Source: Variovorax ginsengisoli
Lineage (GTDB): Bacteria > Pseudomonadota > Gammaproteobacteria > Burkholderiales > Burkholderiaceae_C
DNA length: 64,000 nucleotides
Reading direction: 5' to 3'
Assembly: GCF_006438845.1 (NCBI RefSeq)
Contig: NZ_RCZJ01000008.1
Coordinates: 30,627 to 94,626 of the forward strand
Part shown: positions 44,501 through 52,297 of the stretch, in pieces
Position numbering within the stretch: position 1 is the stretch's first letter
Layout: each line of letters starts with the position of its first letter
Position numbers and translations under genes: made by a program
The notes under the pieces: generated by a model
The model's database searches: none
Told to the model about the DNA's origin: nothing
The model's input: only the letters and a program-made list of their open reading frames with translations

Positions 44501-46550
44501 TCACGCCGACGGCAGTGCTCGAAATGCCGGATGCTGTGCTCATTCGCCCCATGGCCGTGGCGTCCTGACTCGAAGCAGTGCTCTTGTAACCCACCGCCGT
44601 CGACTGGACACCACCTGCCGTACTACCGACGCCGAGCGCCGTTCCGCTTTGTGCGGTGGCTTGGCTTCCCGAGCCAATAGCAACGGTCAACGACTTGCTG
44701 GCCGTCGCGCCGTTGCCGATAGCCACGACGCCGTCGTTATAGCCATTCACAATGGAGGCAGAACCCGCAGCAATCGCGCCCTTGCCCACCGCCACAGAAC
44801 CGAGCCCAGTGGCACTCGCAGCTTCGCCGATCGCAGTGCTGCCTCCCGAATTCGCGCCAACCTTGGCGCCCAGACCCATCGCGATCGCGTTGTCGCTGAC
44901 AGCGGAAGCGTTCTTGCCTGCAGCAATGGCGTCCGTGCCGGTCGCGCCGAGGTTGTCTTCGTTCGTACCGCCGGTCGAATTGACGCTGTAGTACTTGGTC
45001 TTCACCGCTTTAAGCTGACTCACGTTGACCGCGTCGGTATCCGCACCACCCGCGGCCACGTTGGTCACGCGGCGCTCGCTGCCTGCGGCGCCGACGCTCA
45101 CGATGTTGCTGCCAAGCGCAGTACCCGCCACCGTGCCGGCGCCCGGGTTGTAAGAAGCCACCGTCGAGGCCACGACCGTGGTGCTGTCGCCCAGAGCAAC
45201 GGCACCGTCCAGCCCAGCGGCGATGTTGACTCGGCTGCCGAGCACGTACGCGAAGTTCGAGGCGACCTTGTTGCCGTTGCCAACGATGAACGAGTTGCCG
45301 CCTGTATTGGTGTTCTGAATCCCGATGCTGACGGCCGACAGGCCATTAACGTTGTTGCCCGTGCCGATCGCAAAGCTATTGGTGCCGTCGACTTTATTGC
45401 CAGTACCCACGGCGAGCGTCTGATTCCCCGCGGCAGTGGAGTTGCGTCCGATCACTGTTGAACCGACTCCCGACGCGGTGTTCGACAAGCCAACGGCCAG
45501 ACTTGTATCGCCTGAACTGGTTGTCGACGCGCCCAATGCCAGCGATTGGTCACCAGAAGCCTTGCTTTGATAGCCGAATGCCGAGGCACCGGCACCTGAT
45601 GCCGTACTGGTAGCGCCAAGTGCGCTGCTGTAGGTCCCACTTGCATTCGCGTTCTGGCCCAGCGCTGTGCTGGCAGAGGCGGACGCCGCTGCTTCGAGGC
45701 CGACGGCCACTGCGCCGGCCGTACTGGCGAGGGATTTGCGGCCGATGCTGATCGTGTCGGAAGCAATCACGTTCCTGCCCGCTTCAGTGCCGAGGGCGAT
45801 GTTCGAATCGCCGGTGACCGTGTGGCCCGCAAAGCGACCCAGCCCAACGTTGGCACTGCCACTGACTTTCTGTCCTGCGAAATGGCCGGTTGCGACGTTA
45901 TCGCTGCCGCTTACGCCTCTGCCTGCATAGGAGCCGGTTGCAACGTTCCAGGAACCAACTACGTTGTTGCCAGCGCCATCTCCCGCGGCAACGTTGGAAC
46001 TGCCGGTGACCGAAGCGCCTACAGCAGTCGTACCTAATGCAAGATTGTTATTGCCGGTGACATTATTTCCGGACTGAGCCCCAAGTGTCGTATTGAAGAA
46101 GCCGTCGACATTGCGCCCTGCGCCTTCCCCAATGGCCACCGATCGGAAGGTGGTGACGGACCCGGAACCGGCACCAATGGTCACACTCAGTTCCTGGCCG
46201 ATGGCTGCTGCCCCAATGCTGATGCCTGAGCCGCCCGAATTGATCGCTCCTGCCCCGAGTGCAATTGAACTCCCTGCCAAGGCCTTGGCGCCCTGACCGA
46301 TCGCGACGGCTCCCTGCGTGGTCGTGGTTGCACCGTTGCCGATGGCAATCGCATCGGTTCCCACGGCAGCGCCGCCTCCTGCTTGATATTGCGCGTGCAC
46401 CGGCATGCCCATACCAGCGAGAAGTAGCAATGCTCCAGCTGCCAAGCCGCGCTTGCTTCCGCTGGCTTTACCGCGGCTGCTCACTGCCTCGGAAGCAGCC
46501 ACCCACGTGCCCAGCGCCTCATTCCAGATCGATCGATATGTCTTGTTCAC
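41580..46550 (-). CDS. Trimeric autotransporter adhesin 1 (YadA/Hia family), 1656 residues
   Basis: Type Vc surface adhesin. ESPR MNKTYRSIWNEALGTWVAAS at residues 1-20; signal cleavage near VHAQ (residue 53). A long head of YadA-like 14-residue left-handed repeats follows (DNVATGHFAGQKVSG, GSTAIGEAASATGLGSVAVG). At least four neck/stalk modules, each with AVNVSQLKAV and TKYYSVNSTGG-type segments, come next. A stalk nearly identical to that of TAA2 spans about residues 1271-1554. The last 95 residues are the YadA anchor (YLPGKSMVSVGVGGF ... GVGAGAGFHW). The head region is visibly less GC-rich in codon choice than its neighbours. Upstream AGAGGGA serves as ribosome-binding site. Confidence 0.95.
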   Translation of the reverse strand: MNKTYRSIWNEALGTWVAASEAVSSRGKASGSKRGLAAGALLLLAGMGMPVHAQYQAGGGAAVGTDAIAIGNGATTTTQGAVAIGQGAKALAGSSIALGAGAINSGGSGISIGAAAIGQELSVTIGAGSGSVTTFRSVAIGEGAGRNVDGFFNTTLGAQSGNNVTGNNNLALGTTAVGASVTGSSNVAAGDGAGNNVVGSWNVATGSYAGRGVSGSDNVATGHFAGQKVSGSANVGLGRFAGHTVTGDSNIALGTEAGRNVIASDTISIGRKSLASTAGAVAVGLEAAASASASTALGQNANASGTYSSALGATSTASGAGASAFGYQSKASGDQSLALGASTTSSGDTSLAVGLSNTASGVGSTVIGRNSTAAGNQTLAVGTGNKVDGTNSFAIGTGNNVNGLSAVSIGIQNTNTGGNSFIVGNGNKVASNFAYVLGSRVNIAAGLDGAVALGDSTTVVASTVASYNPGAGTVAGTALGSNIVSVGAAGSERRVTNVAAGGADTDAVNVSQLKAVKTKYYSVNSTGGTNEDNLGATGTDAIAAGKNASAVSDNAIAMGLGAKVGANSGGSTAIGEAASATGLGSVAVGKGAIAAGSASIVNGYNDGVVAIGNGATASKSLTVAIGSGSQATAQSGTALGVGSTAGGVQSTAVGYKSTASSQDATAMGRMSTASGISSTAVGVSANASGNNATALGNSAVAANTSSIAIGGAANASADRAVGVGLLSSATVVDSVALGARSVANTAAGAAGYVPTNANAAQAAAIAATASKDYGAVSVGNAALGQFRQITNVAAGTQNTDAVNVSQLKAVEGTVAANKTKYYSVNSTGTGVGSNVNNDGATGLQSMAAGEFASAAGNLSVAMGALSEASGSGSVALGSGAAAMDSGSTAVGTNAYAGAQGSTALGFGAGASFIDTVAIGHDTQDSGANSVLVGARASGAANSTALGYQSKATNVGDVALGFGSASAAVVNTTGTTIRGTAYTFAGTDATSTVSVGSGAAVNGVRTLTNVAAGRISASSTDAINGSQLYATNSAIDNLSTTVAANKTKYFSVASTGGTNENNEGASGLDAIAVGKNASASGAGGTAIGRSAVADTGVSVGNGANSGGLGGVAVGNGTKAGIGSAAVGSYAEAYGVQSTVLGSYAKANTLSVAIGVGAEANGGSSVVIGRDAYADADAIVSIGGESYAGASGAVTVGNGSGAYGLESVAVGRGTFGLGDRASAFGGRADAVGVDSTALGYSSTAQVAGSVALGSNSVSDRVIAGAKGNLPVSNNFLVPYNTTDRTLLGAVSVGNATSYRQITNVADGTEQQDAVTVRQLSGALQSFAVTPTKYFHANSSAADSLAVGMESVAIGPQTVVNGSNGIGIGNGATVQASAPGGIAIGQGSTSVAADSVSLGTKASAAAVQGVAIGAGASVSQAGGVALGAGSVASTAAGVAGYVPVGASQGQTAAIVGTTSTLAAVSVGDAANGQYRQITGVAAGAADSDAVNVSQLKGVQASVTTIDNSAVKYENNADGSVNYNSVTLGNNSATGPVTVHNVAAGVAGTDAVNVNQLNAGIAGANQYTDTKIGQIRGDLNKVAKEASAGAAGAMAMANLPQAYLPGKSMVSVGVGGFDGEAALALGVSKLSDNGRWVVKFSGTANSRGKVGVGAGAGFHW
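41890..42740 (-). repeat. TAA stalk repeat, copy A (in TAA1)
   Basis: About 850 bp of near-identical DNA to copy B at 48064-48914. The offset between matching positions stays exactly 6174 bp across the segment, so no net insertion or deletion has accumulated. The first ~450 bp (41890-42341) also match copy C at 52599-53050 with a constant 10,709-bp offset. Confidence 0.88.
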
Positions 46551-46667
46551 GGTTCAGTCCCTCTGCGTTGAAAAACGAGCGGTGGCAACCGTGCTTGGTT
46601 CAGCTGGCAATCCGCTCACTTTGTAACAAACGGGTATTTGTGTGTAACCCCGTGTCACTGCGGGCGC

Positions 46668-46679
46668 GATGGTGTCAAG
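46668..46679 (-). promoter_or_regulatory. -35-like element of TAA1 promoter
   Basis: Reads CTTGACACCATC on the minus strand, with a perfect TTGACA, 118-129 bp before the TAA1 ATG. The same element (CTCGACACCATC) precedes TAA2 and TAA3. No convincing -10 is conserved, consistent with an activator-dependent promoter. Confidence 0.6.
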
Positions 46680-46703
46680 ACATCGAAGAGGTCGGGGTGA
46701 TTT

Positions 46704-46722
46704 GCGAGGATTCGCGAGAATT
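46704..46722 (-). promoter_or_regulatory. Putative regulator box of TAA1
   Basis: Plus-strand sequence GCGAGGATTCGCGAGAATT: two GCGAG half-sites with a 10-bp period, the geometry of OmpR-family operators. It begins exactly 36 bp from the start of the -35-like element, as in the other two TAA promoters. A diverged inverted copy (GGAATCTCGGGAAATT) lies at 46731-46746. Confidence 0.6.
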
Positions 46723-46789
46723 GAACCAATGGAATCTCGGGAAATTGCAAATTAGTGTGCGAATACAGGCCAAAGACACATTTGTCAAT

Positions 46790-46823
46790 TAAAAAGCCGC
46801 CTGGCGCGTCGCGCCGGCGGCTT
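46790..46823 (-). terminator. Intrinsic terminator of adhesin module 2
   Basis: The stem AAGCCGCC/GGCGGCTT extends into GGCGC-gtc-GCGCC with one bulged base. On the minus strand it is followed by TTTTT. It lies 35 bp after the OmpA-lipoprotein 2 stop. Confidence 0.88.
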
Positions 46824-46857
46824 GATATGCCACGGCTTTAAGCCGCGGTGTGCGCGA

Positions 46858-47745
46858 TCAGCGCGATGTCGAAACTTCGATCTCCACGCGTCGGTTGGGC
46901 TGCAGGCAGCTGACCAATTCCGGCGTGGCTGCGGTGCCAGCGCACTGAACGACCGGCTGCTGCTTTCCGGCGCCCGCCGCGCGAATGGCCGTGCCCGCGA
47001 CGCCCTGCTGTACCAACAACCCGCGCACGGTGTTCGCGCGCTCGAGCGACAAGGCGTTGTTGTAGTCATCCGAACCCAGTCGGTCGGTGTGGCCGATGAC
47101 CGTGATCGAAGCCTTGTCGCCGCTTTGGCGAATGTCGGTAGCCAGGGCTTCGATCTTGCGTCGACCTTCGGGCAGCAAGTCCGTCGCATGACCGCCGTCG
47201 AAGCGGAACAGCCCATCCGCGCCGAGCGTGACCTTGCGGGGCACGGCAGCCACGGGTGGCGCGGGGACGAGCACCGGCGCAACGACCGCCGGCTTGACCA
47301 TGTCGGCGCAGCCGCGGCCCTTCCAGTACCCGCCCGTCGTCAGCACGTCCTGGTTGAAGCGGACCATGTATTGGCAAGTGATGTAGTCCGGGCCGGCGCC
47401 GGTGCGGAAATGGAAGATGTAGTTCCACTCCCGCACGCCGCCGATGCCTTCGCTGAAGTGCGGGTAGCTCAGAAGCTCGCGGACCTGGTCCTTGCCCATG
47501 CCGGTACGCATGGCGCGCAGCGCCTCGATGCTCGGGAAGGCGCCCTGCTTCCACTTGGCCGATTCGATGGCCGGGAAGTCTTCGTCCTTCGGCGGCGCGG
47601 GATTCTCGCGCGCCGCATTGGCTTGTGCCTCGGGCGAGATGGTGTGGCTCGGGCTTGCGCAACCGGTGGCGAGCAGTGCCAGCAGGCAGGCTGCGGCCAG
47701 TGGCCGCATGCGCACGGCGGACGAGGTGAAGTGTTGTTGTTTCAT
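46858..47745 (-). CDS. BamE/SmpA-OmpA lipoprotein, partner of TAA2 (TpgA-like)
   Basis: 295 residues from ATG 47745 (MKQQHFTSSAV); the upstream in-frame start at 47784 overlaps the TAA2 end and was rejected. The lipobox LLATGC gives Cys29. A BamE/SmpA-like domain lies around residues 75-150 (FPSIEALRAMRTGMGKDQVRELLSYPHFSEG). A Pro/Ala/Val-rich linker follows, then an OmpA domain with GHTDRLGSDDYNNALSLERANTV. It is closely related to the module 3 partner (shared MKQQ start, SYPHFSEG, ITCQYMV, LGADGLFRFDGGHA). It starts 23 bp after the TAA2 stop, so it is co-transcribed, and is followed by a strong terminator. Confidence 0.9.
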   Translation of the reverse strand: MKQQHFTSSAVRMRPLAAACLLALLATGCASPSHTISPEAQANAARENPAPPKDEDFPAIESAKWKQGAFPSIEALRAMRTGMGKDQVRELLSYPHFSEGIGGVREWNYIFHFRTGAGPDYITCQYMVRFNQDVLTTGGYWKGRGCADMVKPAVVAPVLVPAPPVAAVPRKVTLGADGLFRFDGGHATDLLPEGRRKIEALATDIRQSGDKASITVIGHTDRLGSDDYNNALSLERANTVRGLLVQQGVAGTAIRAAGAGKQQPVVQCAGTAATPELVSCLQPNRRVEIEVSTSR

Positions 47746-47768
47746 GGTGCGATTCGCTTGCTTGTTGA

Positions 47769-50700
47769 TCAGTTGAAAACCCACTCGGCGCCGATCGTGG
47801 CGCCCACGCCGGCACGGCTGGTGGCCACGCCGCCGGACAGGCTCCAGGCGTTGTTGTCGGAGGTGCGCCGGAAGCTGATGCCCACCGCACCCTCGCCCTT
47901 GAAGGCACCCACGCCGATGCGCATCACGGTCTTGCCGGGGACGTAGCTCGCCGGCATTTGCAGCGCCATGGCCGATGCCACGCCGGCATAGGCGTTCTTG
48001 GCGACGCCGTCGATGCGGTTGTTGACCGAATCGATGCGGCTGTTGAGGTTGTTGTTGACCGCGTTCAGCTGGTTCACGTTGACCGCGTCGGTGCCTGCCA
48101 CGCCAGGCGCGAGGTTGTGGATCGCCACCGGCCCCGTGGTGTTGTTGCCGCCCAGGGTCACGTTGTTGTAGTTGACGGAGCCATCGACGTTGGTGTCGTA
48201 CTTGACTGTCCCTTGGTCGATCTGCGTGACCTGACCCTGCACGCCTTTCAGCTGGCTCACGTTGACCGCGTCGCTGTCGGCTGCACCAGCGGCCACGCCG
48301 GTGATCTGGCGGTACTGGCCGTTGGCCGCATCGCCCACCGACACCGCGGCCAACGTGCTGGTGGTCGCGCCGATGGCGGTGACTTGCTGCGTGGTGGCCG
48401 TGGGTGGCACGTAGCCCGCCACGCCCGCTGCCGTGCTCGCCACCGAACCTGCGCCCAAAGCCACGCCGCCGGCCTGGCTCACGCTGGCGCCTGCACCGAG
48501 AGCCACGCCCTGCACCGCCGCTGCCGAGGCTTTGGTGCCCAAGGCCACCGAGTCGGCCGCGACCGAGGTCGAGCCCTGGCCGATCGCGATGCCGCCCGGC
48601 GCACTGGCCTGCACCGTCGCGCCGTTGCCGATGCCGATGCCGTTGTTGCCGTTGACCACGGTCTGCGGGCCGATGGCAACGGACTCCGTGCCAACGGCCA
48701 GCGAATCCGCCGCGGTGGAATTCGCGTGGAAGTACTTCGTCGGCGAGACCGCGAAGGACTGGAGTGCGCCGCTCAGCTGGCGTACCGTGACGGCGTCCTG
48801 CTGCTCGGTGCCGTCGGCCACGTTGGTGATCTGGCGGTAGCTGGTGGCATTGCCCACCGACACTGCGCCCAGCAGGGTGCGGTCGGTCGTGTTGAAAGGA
48901 ATAAGGAAGTTGTTGCCCGCAGGAAGGTCGCCCTGCGTGCCGGCGATCACGCGGTCGGAGACCGACCGTGCTCCCAGGGCCACCGAACCCTGCACATTTG
49001 CTCTGCTGATGCCACCAAGGGCGAGGCTGTCGTCCGCTGAGGCGTTCGCGCTGCGGCCGATCGAGATCGCCCTCAAGCCGGTCGCAGAAGTGGTCTTCCC
49101 CAGGGCGACTGCGCCAAGACCGCGGGCGGTCGTCGCGTCGCCGATGGCCACTGCACCATCCCCATCCGAGGTGGAAGCGAAGCCGACCGCAATGCCTAGG
49201 CGCTGCAACGCCGTTCCGCCAACTGCGATCGTGTTCTGCGACAGCGACTGAGCGCCGGAGCCGATGGCCACGAGGCCGCCGTTGCTCGCCTTGGTGTTCG
49301 CGCCGATTGCCACGCTGTTCGTCGTCTCGGCGGTGGCACTGAGGCCTGCGGCATAGCTGGCGTCGCCCGAAGCGACGGCGTTCTTGCCGGAAGCGATCGC
49401 GTCGCTGCCGCTGGCACCGTCATTGTTCTCGTTGCTGCCGCCCGTCGAGTTGACGCTGTAGTACTTGGTCTTGTTCGCCGCGACGGTCGTCGACAGATTC
49501 TCGATCGACGCGTTCGTCGCATACAGCTGCGAGCCGTTGATCGCGTCGGTGCTCGAACCGCTGATGCGTCCGGCCGCCACGTTGGTGACGGTGCGCTCGG
49601 CACCGACGTCGCCGACGCTCACCGTGCTTGCCGGCGTCGTGCCGGCAAAGTTGTAGGTGGTGCCGCGGATGACGGTGCTGGCCGTGCCCACCGCCGCCGC
49701 GGTCACGCTGCCGGCACCGAGCGCCACCGCGCCGACGTTGTTCGCGACCGCGCCGGTGCCCAAGGCCACGCTCGAGGCCACCAGTGCCTGGGCGTCGTCG
49801 CCAAAGGCTGCAGAGCTCAGTCCGGTGGCGTTCGCGTTGGCGCCGAAGGCCGCGGCGTTGCCGCCGAAGGCGCCGGCATTGAAGCCGACGGCAGTGCCGC
49901 CGAGCGCGTTCACGTAAGACCCGTTGCCCACCGCCGTGCCCTGCGCGGCATCGCTCTTCGAGCCAGAGCCCACCGCGACCGCATTCAGGGCCGACGCCAG
50001 CGTGTTGGTGCCGATGGCCACGGCATTGACTGCCGTCGCACCAGCGCCGACGCCCACGGCCACGGCATTGCCCGCGCTCTGGGCACGGGTGCCCACGGCG
50101 ATCGCGTTGTCCGCCAGCGCCTTGGTGCTCGTGCCGATGGTCACCGTGTCGTTCACGTTCAGCGTGGCCAGGCTCACGCCGTTGTTGAAGTCGCCGTCCG
50201 GTGGCGAACTGACCACCGTGCCGTTGACCGTGAGCGCGGCGCTGCCGGCGTTGCGGCCCAGCGAGATGTTGTTGCTGCCGACGATGCCGTTGCCGGCGGA
50301 CGAGCCGATGGCCGTGTTGTCCGTGCCGTTGACCTTGGTGCCCGCATTGGCGCCGATCGCGGTGTTGAACGTGCCTCGCCCGACATAGCCGTCGGTGAAG
50401 GTTTCGGTCCGCTCGGCGCCCAGCGTTTCGCGACCGGCCCCGACGCCGATGGACGCGTTGCCGCCGCCCTTGACGTTCTGCCCGGCGCGGTAGCCGATGG
50501 CCGAGTTGTCGGAGCCGACGATGCCGCCCGTGAACACCTGGCCGGCCCGCGTGCCGACGTTGGTGTTGTGGTCGCCGACAGCGCCCTGGCCCGAGAAGCT
50601 GCCGATGGCGGTGTTGAGGCTGCCGCTCGTCTGGCTGCCTGCGCCGTATCCGCCCAGGTAGGTGTTCGAGCTGCCAACGACGTCGACACCCGACAGATAA

Positions 50701-51110
50701 CCGAACACCGCGTTGTTCTGGCCATTCATGTTGGTGCCTGCACCGTTGCCCACGATGCTGATGTACGCGCCTTGCATGTTCTGACCGGCGTTGTTGCCGA
50801 TCACGACGATGTTCGCGCTGGCGGCCGGGGTGCCGGTGCCGGCGTTGCCCCCGATGGCGATCATGGCGCTGCCCGCCGCTTCGGCGTTGTTGCCGAGCGC
50901 TACGGAGCCGGTGCCGGGTGCCGATGCGCCCAGTGTTCCGCCCGTGGTCTGCACCACTTCACCCGCCATGGCCGATGCGCCCATCGTCAGCAACACACCC
51001 GCCAACAAGGCCGTGGTGCCGCTTCGCTTGCCGCGCGACTTCGTTGCTTCCGAGGCGGCGACCCAAGCGCCCAATGCCTCACTCCAGACCGACCGATAGA
51101 CCTTGTTCAT
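47769..51110 (-). CDS. Trimeric autotransporter adhesin 2 (YadA/Hia family), 1113 residues
   Basis: Type Vc adhesin with ESPR MNKVYRSVWSEALGAWVAAS and signal cleavage near SAMA (about residue 49). The head shows repeats of the form NTYLGGYGAGSQTSGSLNTAIGS, and distinctive longer loops such as TETFTDGYVGRGTFNTAIG. A central neck (AINGSQLYATNASIENLSTTV) precedes KTKYYSVNSTGGSNEN. Residues ~733-1016 are almost the same as the TAA1 stalk. The final ~95 residues form the anchor, ending GATIGAEWVFN, and differ clearly from the TAA1 anchor. The start at ATG 51110 is fixed by the ESPR and by AGGGAA nine bases upstream. Confidence 0.95.
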   Translation of the reverse strand: MNKVYRSVWSEALGAWVAASEATKSRGKRSGTTALLAGVLLTMGASAMAGEVVQTTGGTLGASAPGTGSVALGNNAEAAGSAMIAIGGNAGTGTPAASANIVVIGNNAGQNMQGAYISIVGNGAGTNMNGQNNAVFGYLSGVDVVGSSNTYLGGYGAGSQTSGSLNTAIGSFSGQGAVGDHNTNVGTRAGQVFTGGIVGSDNSAIGYRAGQNVKGGGNASIGVGAGRETLGAERTETFTDGYVGRGTFNTAIGANAGTKVNGTDNTAIGSSAGNGIVGSNNISLGRNAGSAALTVNGTVVSSPPDGDFNNGVSLATLNVNDTVTIGTSTKALADNAIAVGTRAQSAGNAVAVGVGAGATAVNAVAIGTNTLASALNAVAVGSGSKSDAAQGTAVGNGSYVNALGGTAVGFNAGAFGGNAAAFGANANATGLSSAAFGDDAQALVASSVALGTGAVANNVGAVALGAGSVTAAAVGTASTVIRGTTYNFAGTTPASTVSVGDVGAERTVTNVAAGRISGSSTDAINGSQLYATNASIENLSTTVAANKTKYYSVNSTGGSNENNDGASGSDAIASGKNAVASGDASYAAGLSATAETTNSVAIGANTKASNGGLVAIGSGAQSLSQNTIAVGGTALQRLGIAVGFASTSDGDGAVAIGDATTARGLGAVALGKTTSATGLRAISIGRSANASADDSLALGGISRANVQGSVALGARSVSDRVIAGTQGDLPAGNNFLIPFNTTDRTLLGAVSVGNATSYRQITNVADGTEQQDAVTVRQLSGALQSFAVSPTKYFHANSTAADSLAVGTESVAIGPQTVVNGNNGIGIGNGATVQASAPGGIAIGQGSTSVAADSVALGTKASAAAVQGVALGAGASVSQAGGVALGAGSVASTAAGVAGYVPPTATTQQVTAIGATTSTLAAVSVGDAANGQYRQITGVAAGAADSDAVNVSQLKGVQGQVTQIDQGTVKYDTNVDGSVNYNNVTLGGNNTTGPVAIHNLAPGVAGTDAVNVNQLNAVNNNLNSRIDSVNNRIDGVAKNAYAGVASAMALQMPASYVPGKTVMRIGVGAFKGEGAVGISFRRTSDNNAWSLSGGVATSRAGVGATIGAEWVFN
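48064..48914 (-). repeat. TAA stalk repeat, copy B (in TAA2)
   Basis: Pairs with copy A (41890-42740) without net gaps. It encodes the QITNVADGTEQQDAVTVRQL to DAVNVNQLN segment. It is flanked on the anchor side by unrelated sequence, giving a sharp boundary near the start of the anchor helix. Confidence 0.88.
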
Positions 51111-51180
51111 GATGTTTCCCTGTGCAGAACGAATGGAGGGGAATGGGCGTTCTGCAATCGCCTCGTGCTCCCTGGGGCGC

Positions 51181-51192
51181 GATGGTGTCGAG
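51181..51192 (-). promoter_or_regulatory. -35-like element of TAA2 promoter
   Basis: Minus strand CTCGACACCATC followed by GCGCCCC. Same element as upstream of TAA1 and TAA3, 71-82 bp before the TAA2 ATG. Confidence 0.55.
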
Positions 51193-51216
51193 CGATCAGC
51201 ACTGAACAAAGCGCAT

Positions 51217-51235
51217 GCGTTGATTCGCGAGAATT
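51217..51235 (-). promoter_or_regulatory. Putative regulator box of TAA2
   Basis: Plus-strand GCGTTGATTCGCGAGAATT. It matches the TAA1 box at 17 of 19 positions, with the same 36-bp offset to the -35-like element. Confidence 0.6.
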
Positions 51236-51348
51236 CACGGAGACGAAGATGAACTAGTGATACTTTTTGCTCGTTTGGCACGGCCTCGAATCAGCGTGTT
51301 GACGCGCATTCAAGGCTCGAACCGAAGCTTCGACCCCCACCTGTCAGC

Positions 51349-51379
51349 AAAAAAAAAACCGGCAACAGTGCGTTGCCGG
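51349..51379 (-). terminator. Intrinsic terminator of adhesin module 3
   Basis: CCGGCAAC-agtgc-GTTGCCGG; on the minus strand it is followed by ten T residues. It lies 40 bp after the OmpA-lipoprotein 3 stop. Confidence 0.93.
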
Positions 51380-51418
51380 CCAGTCCCCTCGGAGCCGAGC
51401 GGCTCCGCCCCCCGGGGC

Positions 51419-52276
51419 CTAACTCCCTGTGACCACCTCGATCTCGACACGCCGATTCGGCTGCAGGCAGCTCACCAGCTGAGGCGTTGCCGTCGTGCCC
51501 TGGCACTGGACCACCGGCTGCTGCTCGCCGGCGCCGGCGGCGCGAATCGCACTGGCTGCGACGCCTTGCTGCACCAGGAGGTCACGGACCGTGTTGGCAC
51601 GTTCCAGCGACAGCGTGTTGTTGTACGCCTCCGAACCCAGCCGGTCGGTGTGGCCGATCACGGTGATCGATGGCTTGCCGCCGTTTTGGCGGATGTCGGC
51701 GGCAAGACGTTCGATCTTCCGTCGACCCTCGGGCAGCAGGTCGGGCGCGTGGCCGCCGTCGAAGCGGAACAGGCCGTCCGCGCCGAGCGTGAACTTCCGC
51801 GGCGCGGCTGGCGCAACCACCGGCACTGCAGCGATCGGCGTGGCGGCCATTGCGGCAGGCGGGTTCAGCATCGCTTCGCAATTCGGCCCCTTCCAATGGA
51901 AGTCCTGGCTTCGCACATCGCCGTCGAAGTGCACCATGTATTGGCAAGTGATGTATTCCTGGCCCTTGCCGGTGCGGAAGTTGAAGATGTAGTTCCACTC
52001 GCGCGGGCCGAACAGGCCTTCGCTGAAGTGCGGGTAGCTGATGAGCTCGCGCACCTGGTTCTTGGTCATGCCCGTGTGGATGCGGCGCAGCTGCTCGACA
52101 TCGACGAAAGTGCCGCCCTTGAGCCAGGCCTTGTCCAGGTCGGGGAAGTTCACGCTGTGGTCGGCAGCCAGCGGCGGTGGCGGGGTGCCCGAGGGGCTCG
52201 GCGTCGGCGAGGCGCAGCCGGCGAGCGCCAGCACGCAGGCGGCAAGGACGAACGAGGAAATGGATTGTTGTTTCAT
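51419..52276 (-). CDS. BamE/SmpA-OmpA lipoprotein, partner of TAA3 (TpgA-like)
   Basis: 285 residues from ATG 52276 (MKQQSISSFVLAACV). The lipobox LALAGC gives Cys21. A Pro-rich spacer is followed by a BamE/SmpA-like domain (FVDVEQLRRIHTGMTKNQVRELISYPHFSEG), a second Ala/Pro linker, and the OmpA domain with GHTDRLGSEAYNNTLSLERANTV. The final RRVEIEV strand is conserved in all three paralogues (RRVDISV in the first). It is encoded 21 bp downstream of TAA3 and terminated by a strong hairpin. Predicted to be anchored in the outer membrane facing the periplasm, bridging the TAA pore and peptidoglycan. Confidence 0.9.
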   Translation of the reverse strand: MKQQSISSFVLAACVLALAGCASPTPSPSGTPPPPLAADHSVNFPDLDKAWLKGGTFVDVEQLRRIHTGMTKNQVRELISYPHFSEGLFGPREWNYIFNFRTGKGQEYITCQYMVHFDGDVRSQDFHWKGPNCEAMLNPPAAMAATPIAAVPVVAPAAPRKFTLGADGLFRFDGGHAPDLLPEGRRKIERLAADIRQNGGKPSITVIGHTDRLGSEAYNNTLSLERANTVRDLLVQQGVAASAIRAAGAGEQQPVVQCQGTTATPQLVSCLQPNRRVEIEVVTGS

Positions 52277-52297
52277 GTGATTCTCCTGGGCGCTCGA

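Larger units (their letters stand above)
46551..46857. other. 307-bp intergenic region upstream of TAA1
   Basis: Contains, in the TAA1 direction, the module 2 terminator, the 19-bp box, the -35-like element and a ~90-bp leader. No gene-sized frame with coding character is present. The leader and promoter part is markedly AT-richer than the flanks. Confidence 0.8.
51111..51418. other. 308-bp intergenic region upstream of TAA2
   Basis: Holds the module 3 terminator, the TAA2 regulator box and -35-like element, a ~70-bp leader, and near 51391-51406 a second hairpin (GGAGCCG-ag-CGGCTCC) of REP-like character. No gene is seen. Confidence 0.8.

Noticed and set aside
46640..46679. A full sigma-70 promoter for TAA1 based on the perfect TTGACA
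   Set aside because: No -10 element is found at 16-18 bp, and no -10 is conserved among the three TAA promoters; only the -35-like part is kept as a feature.
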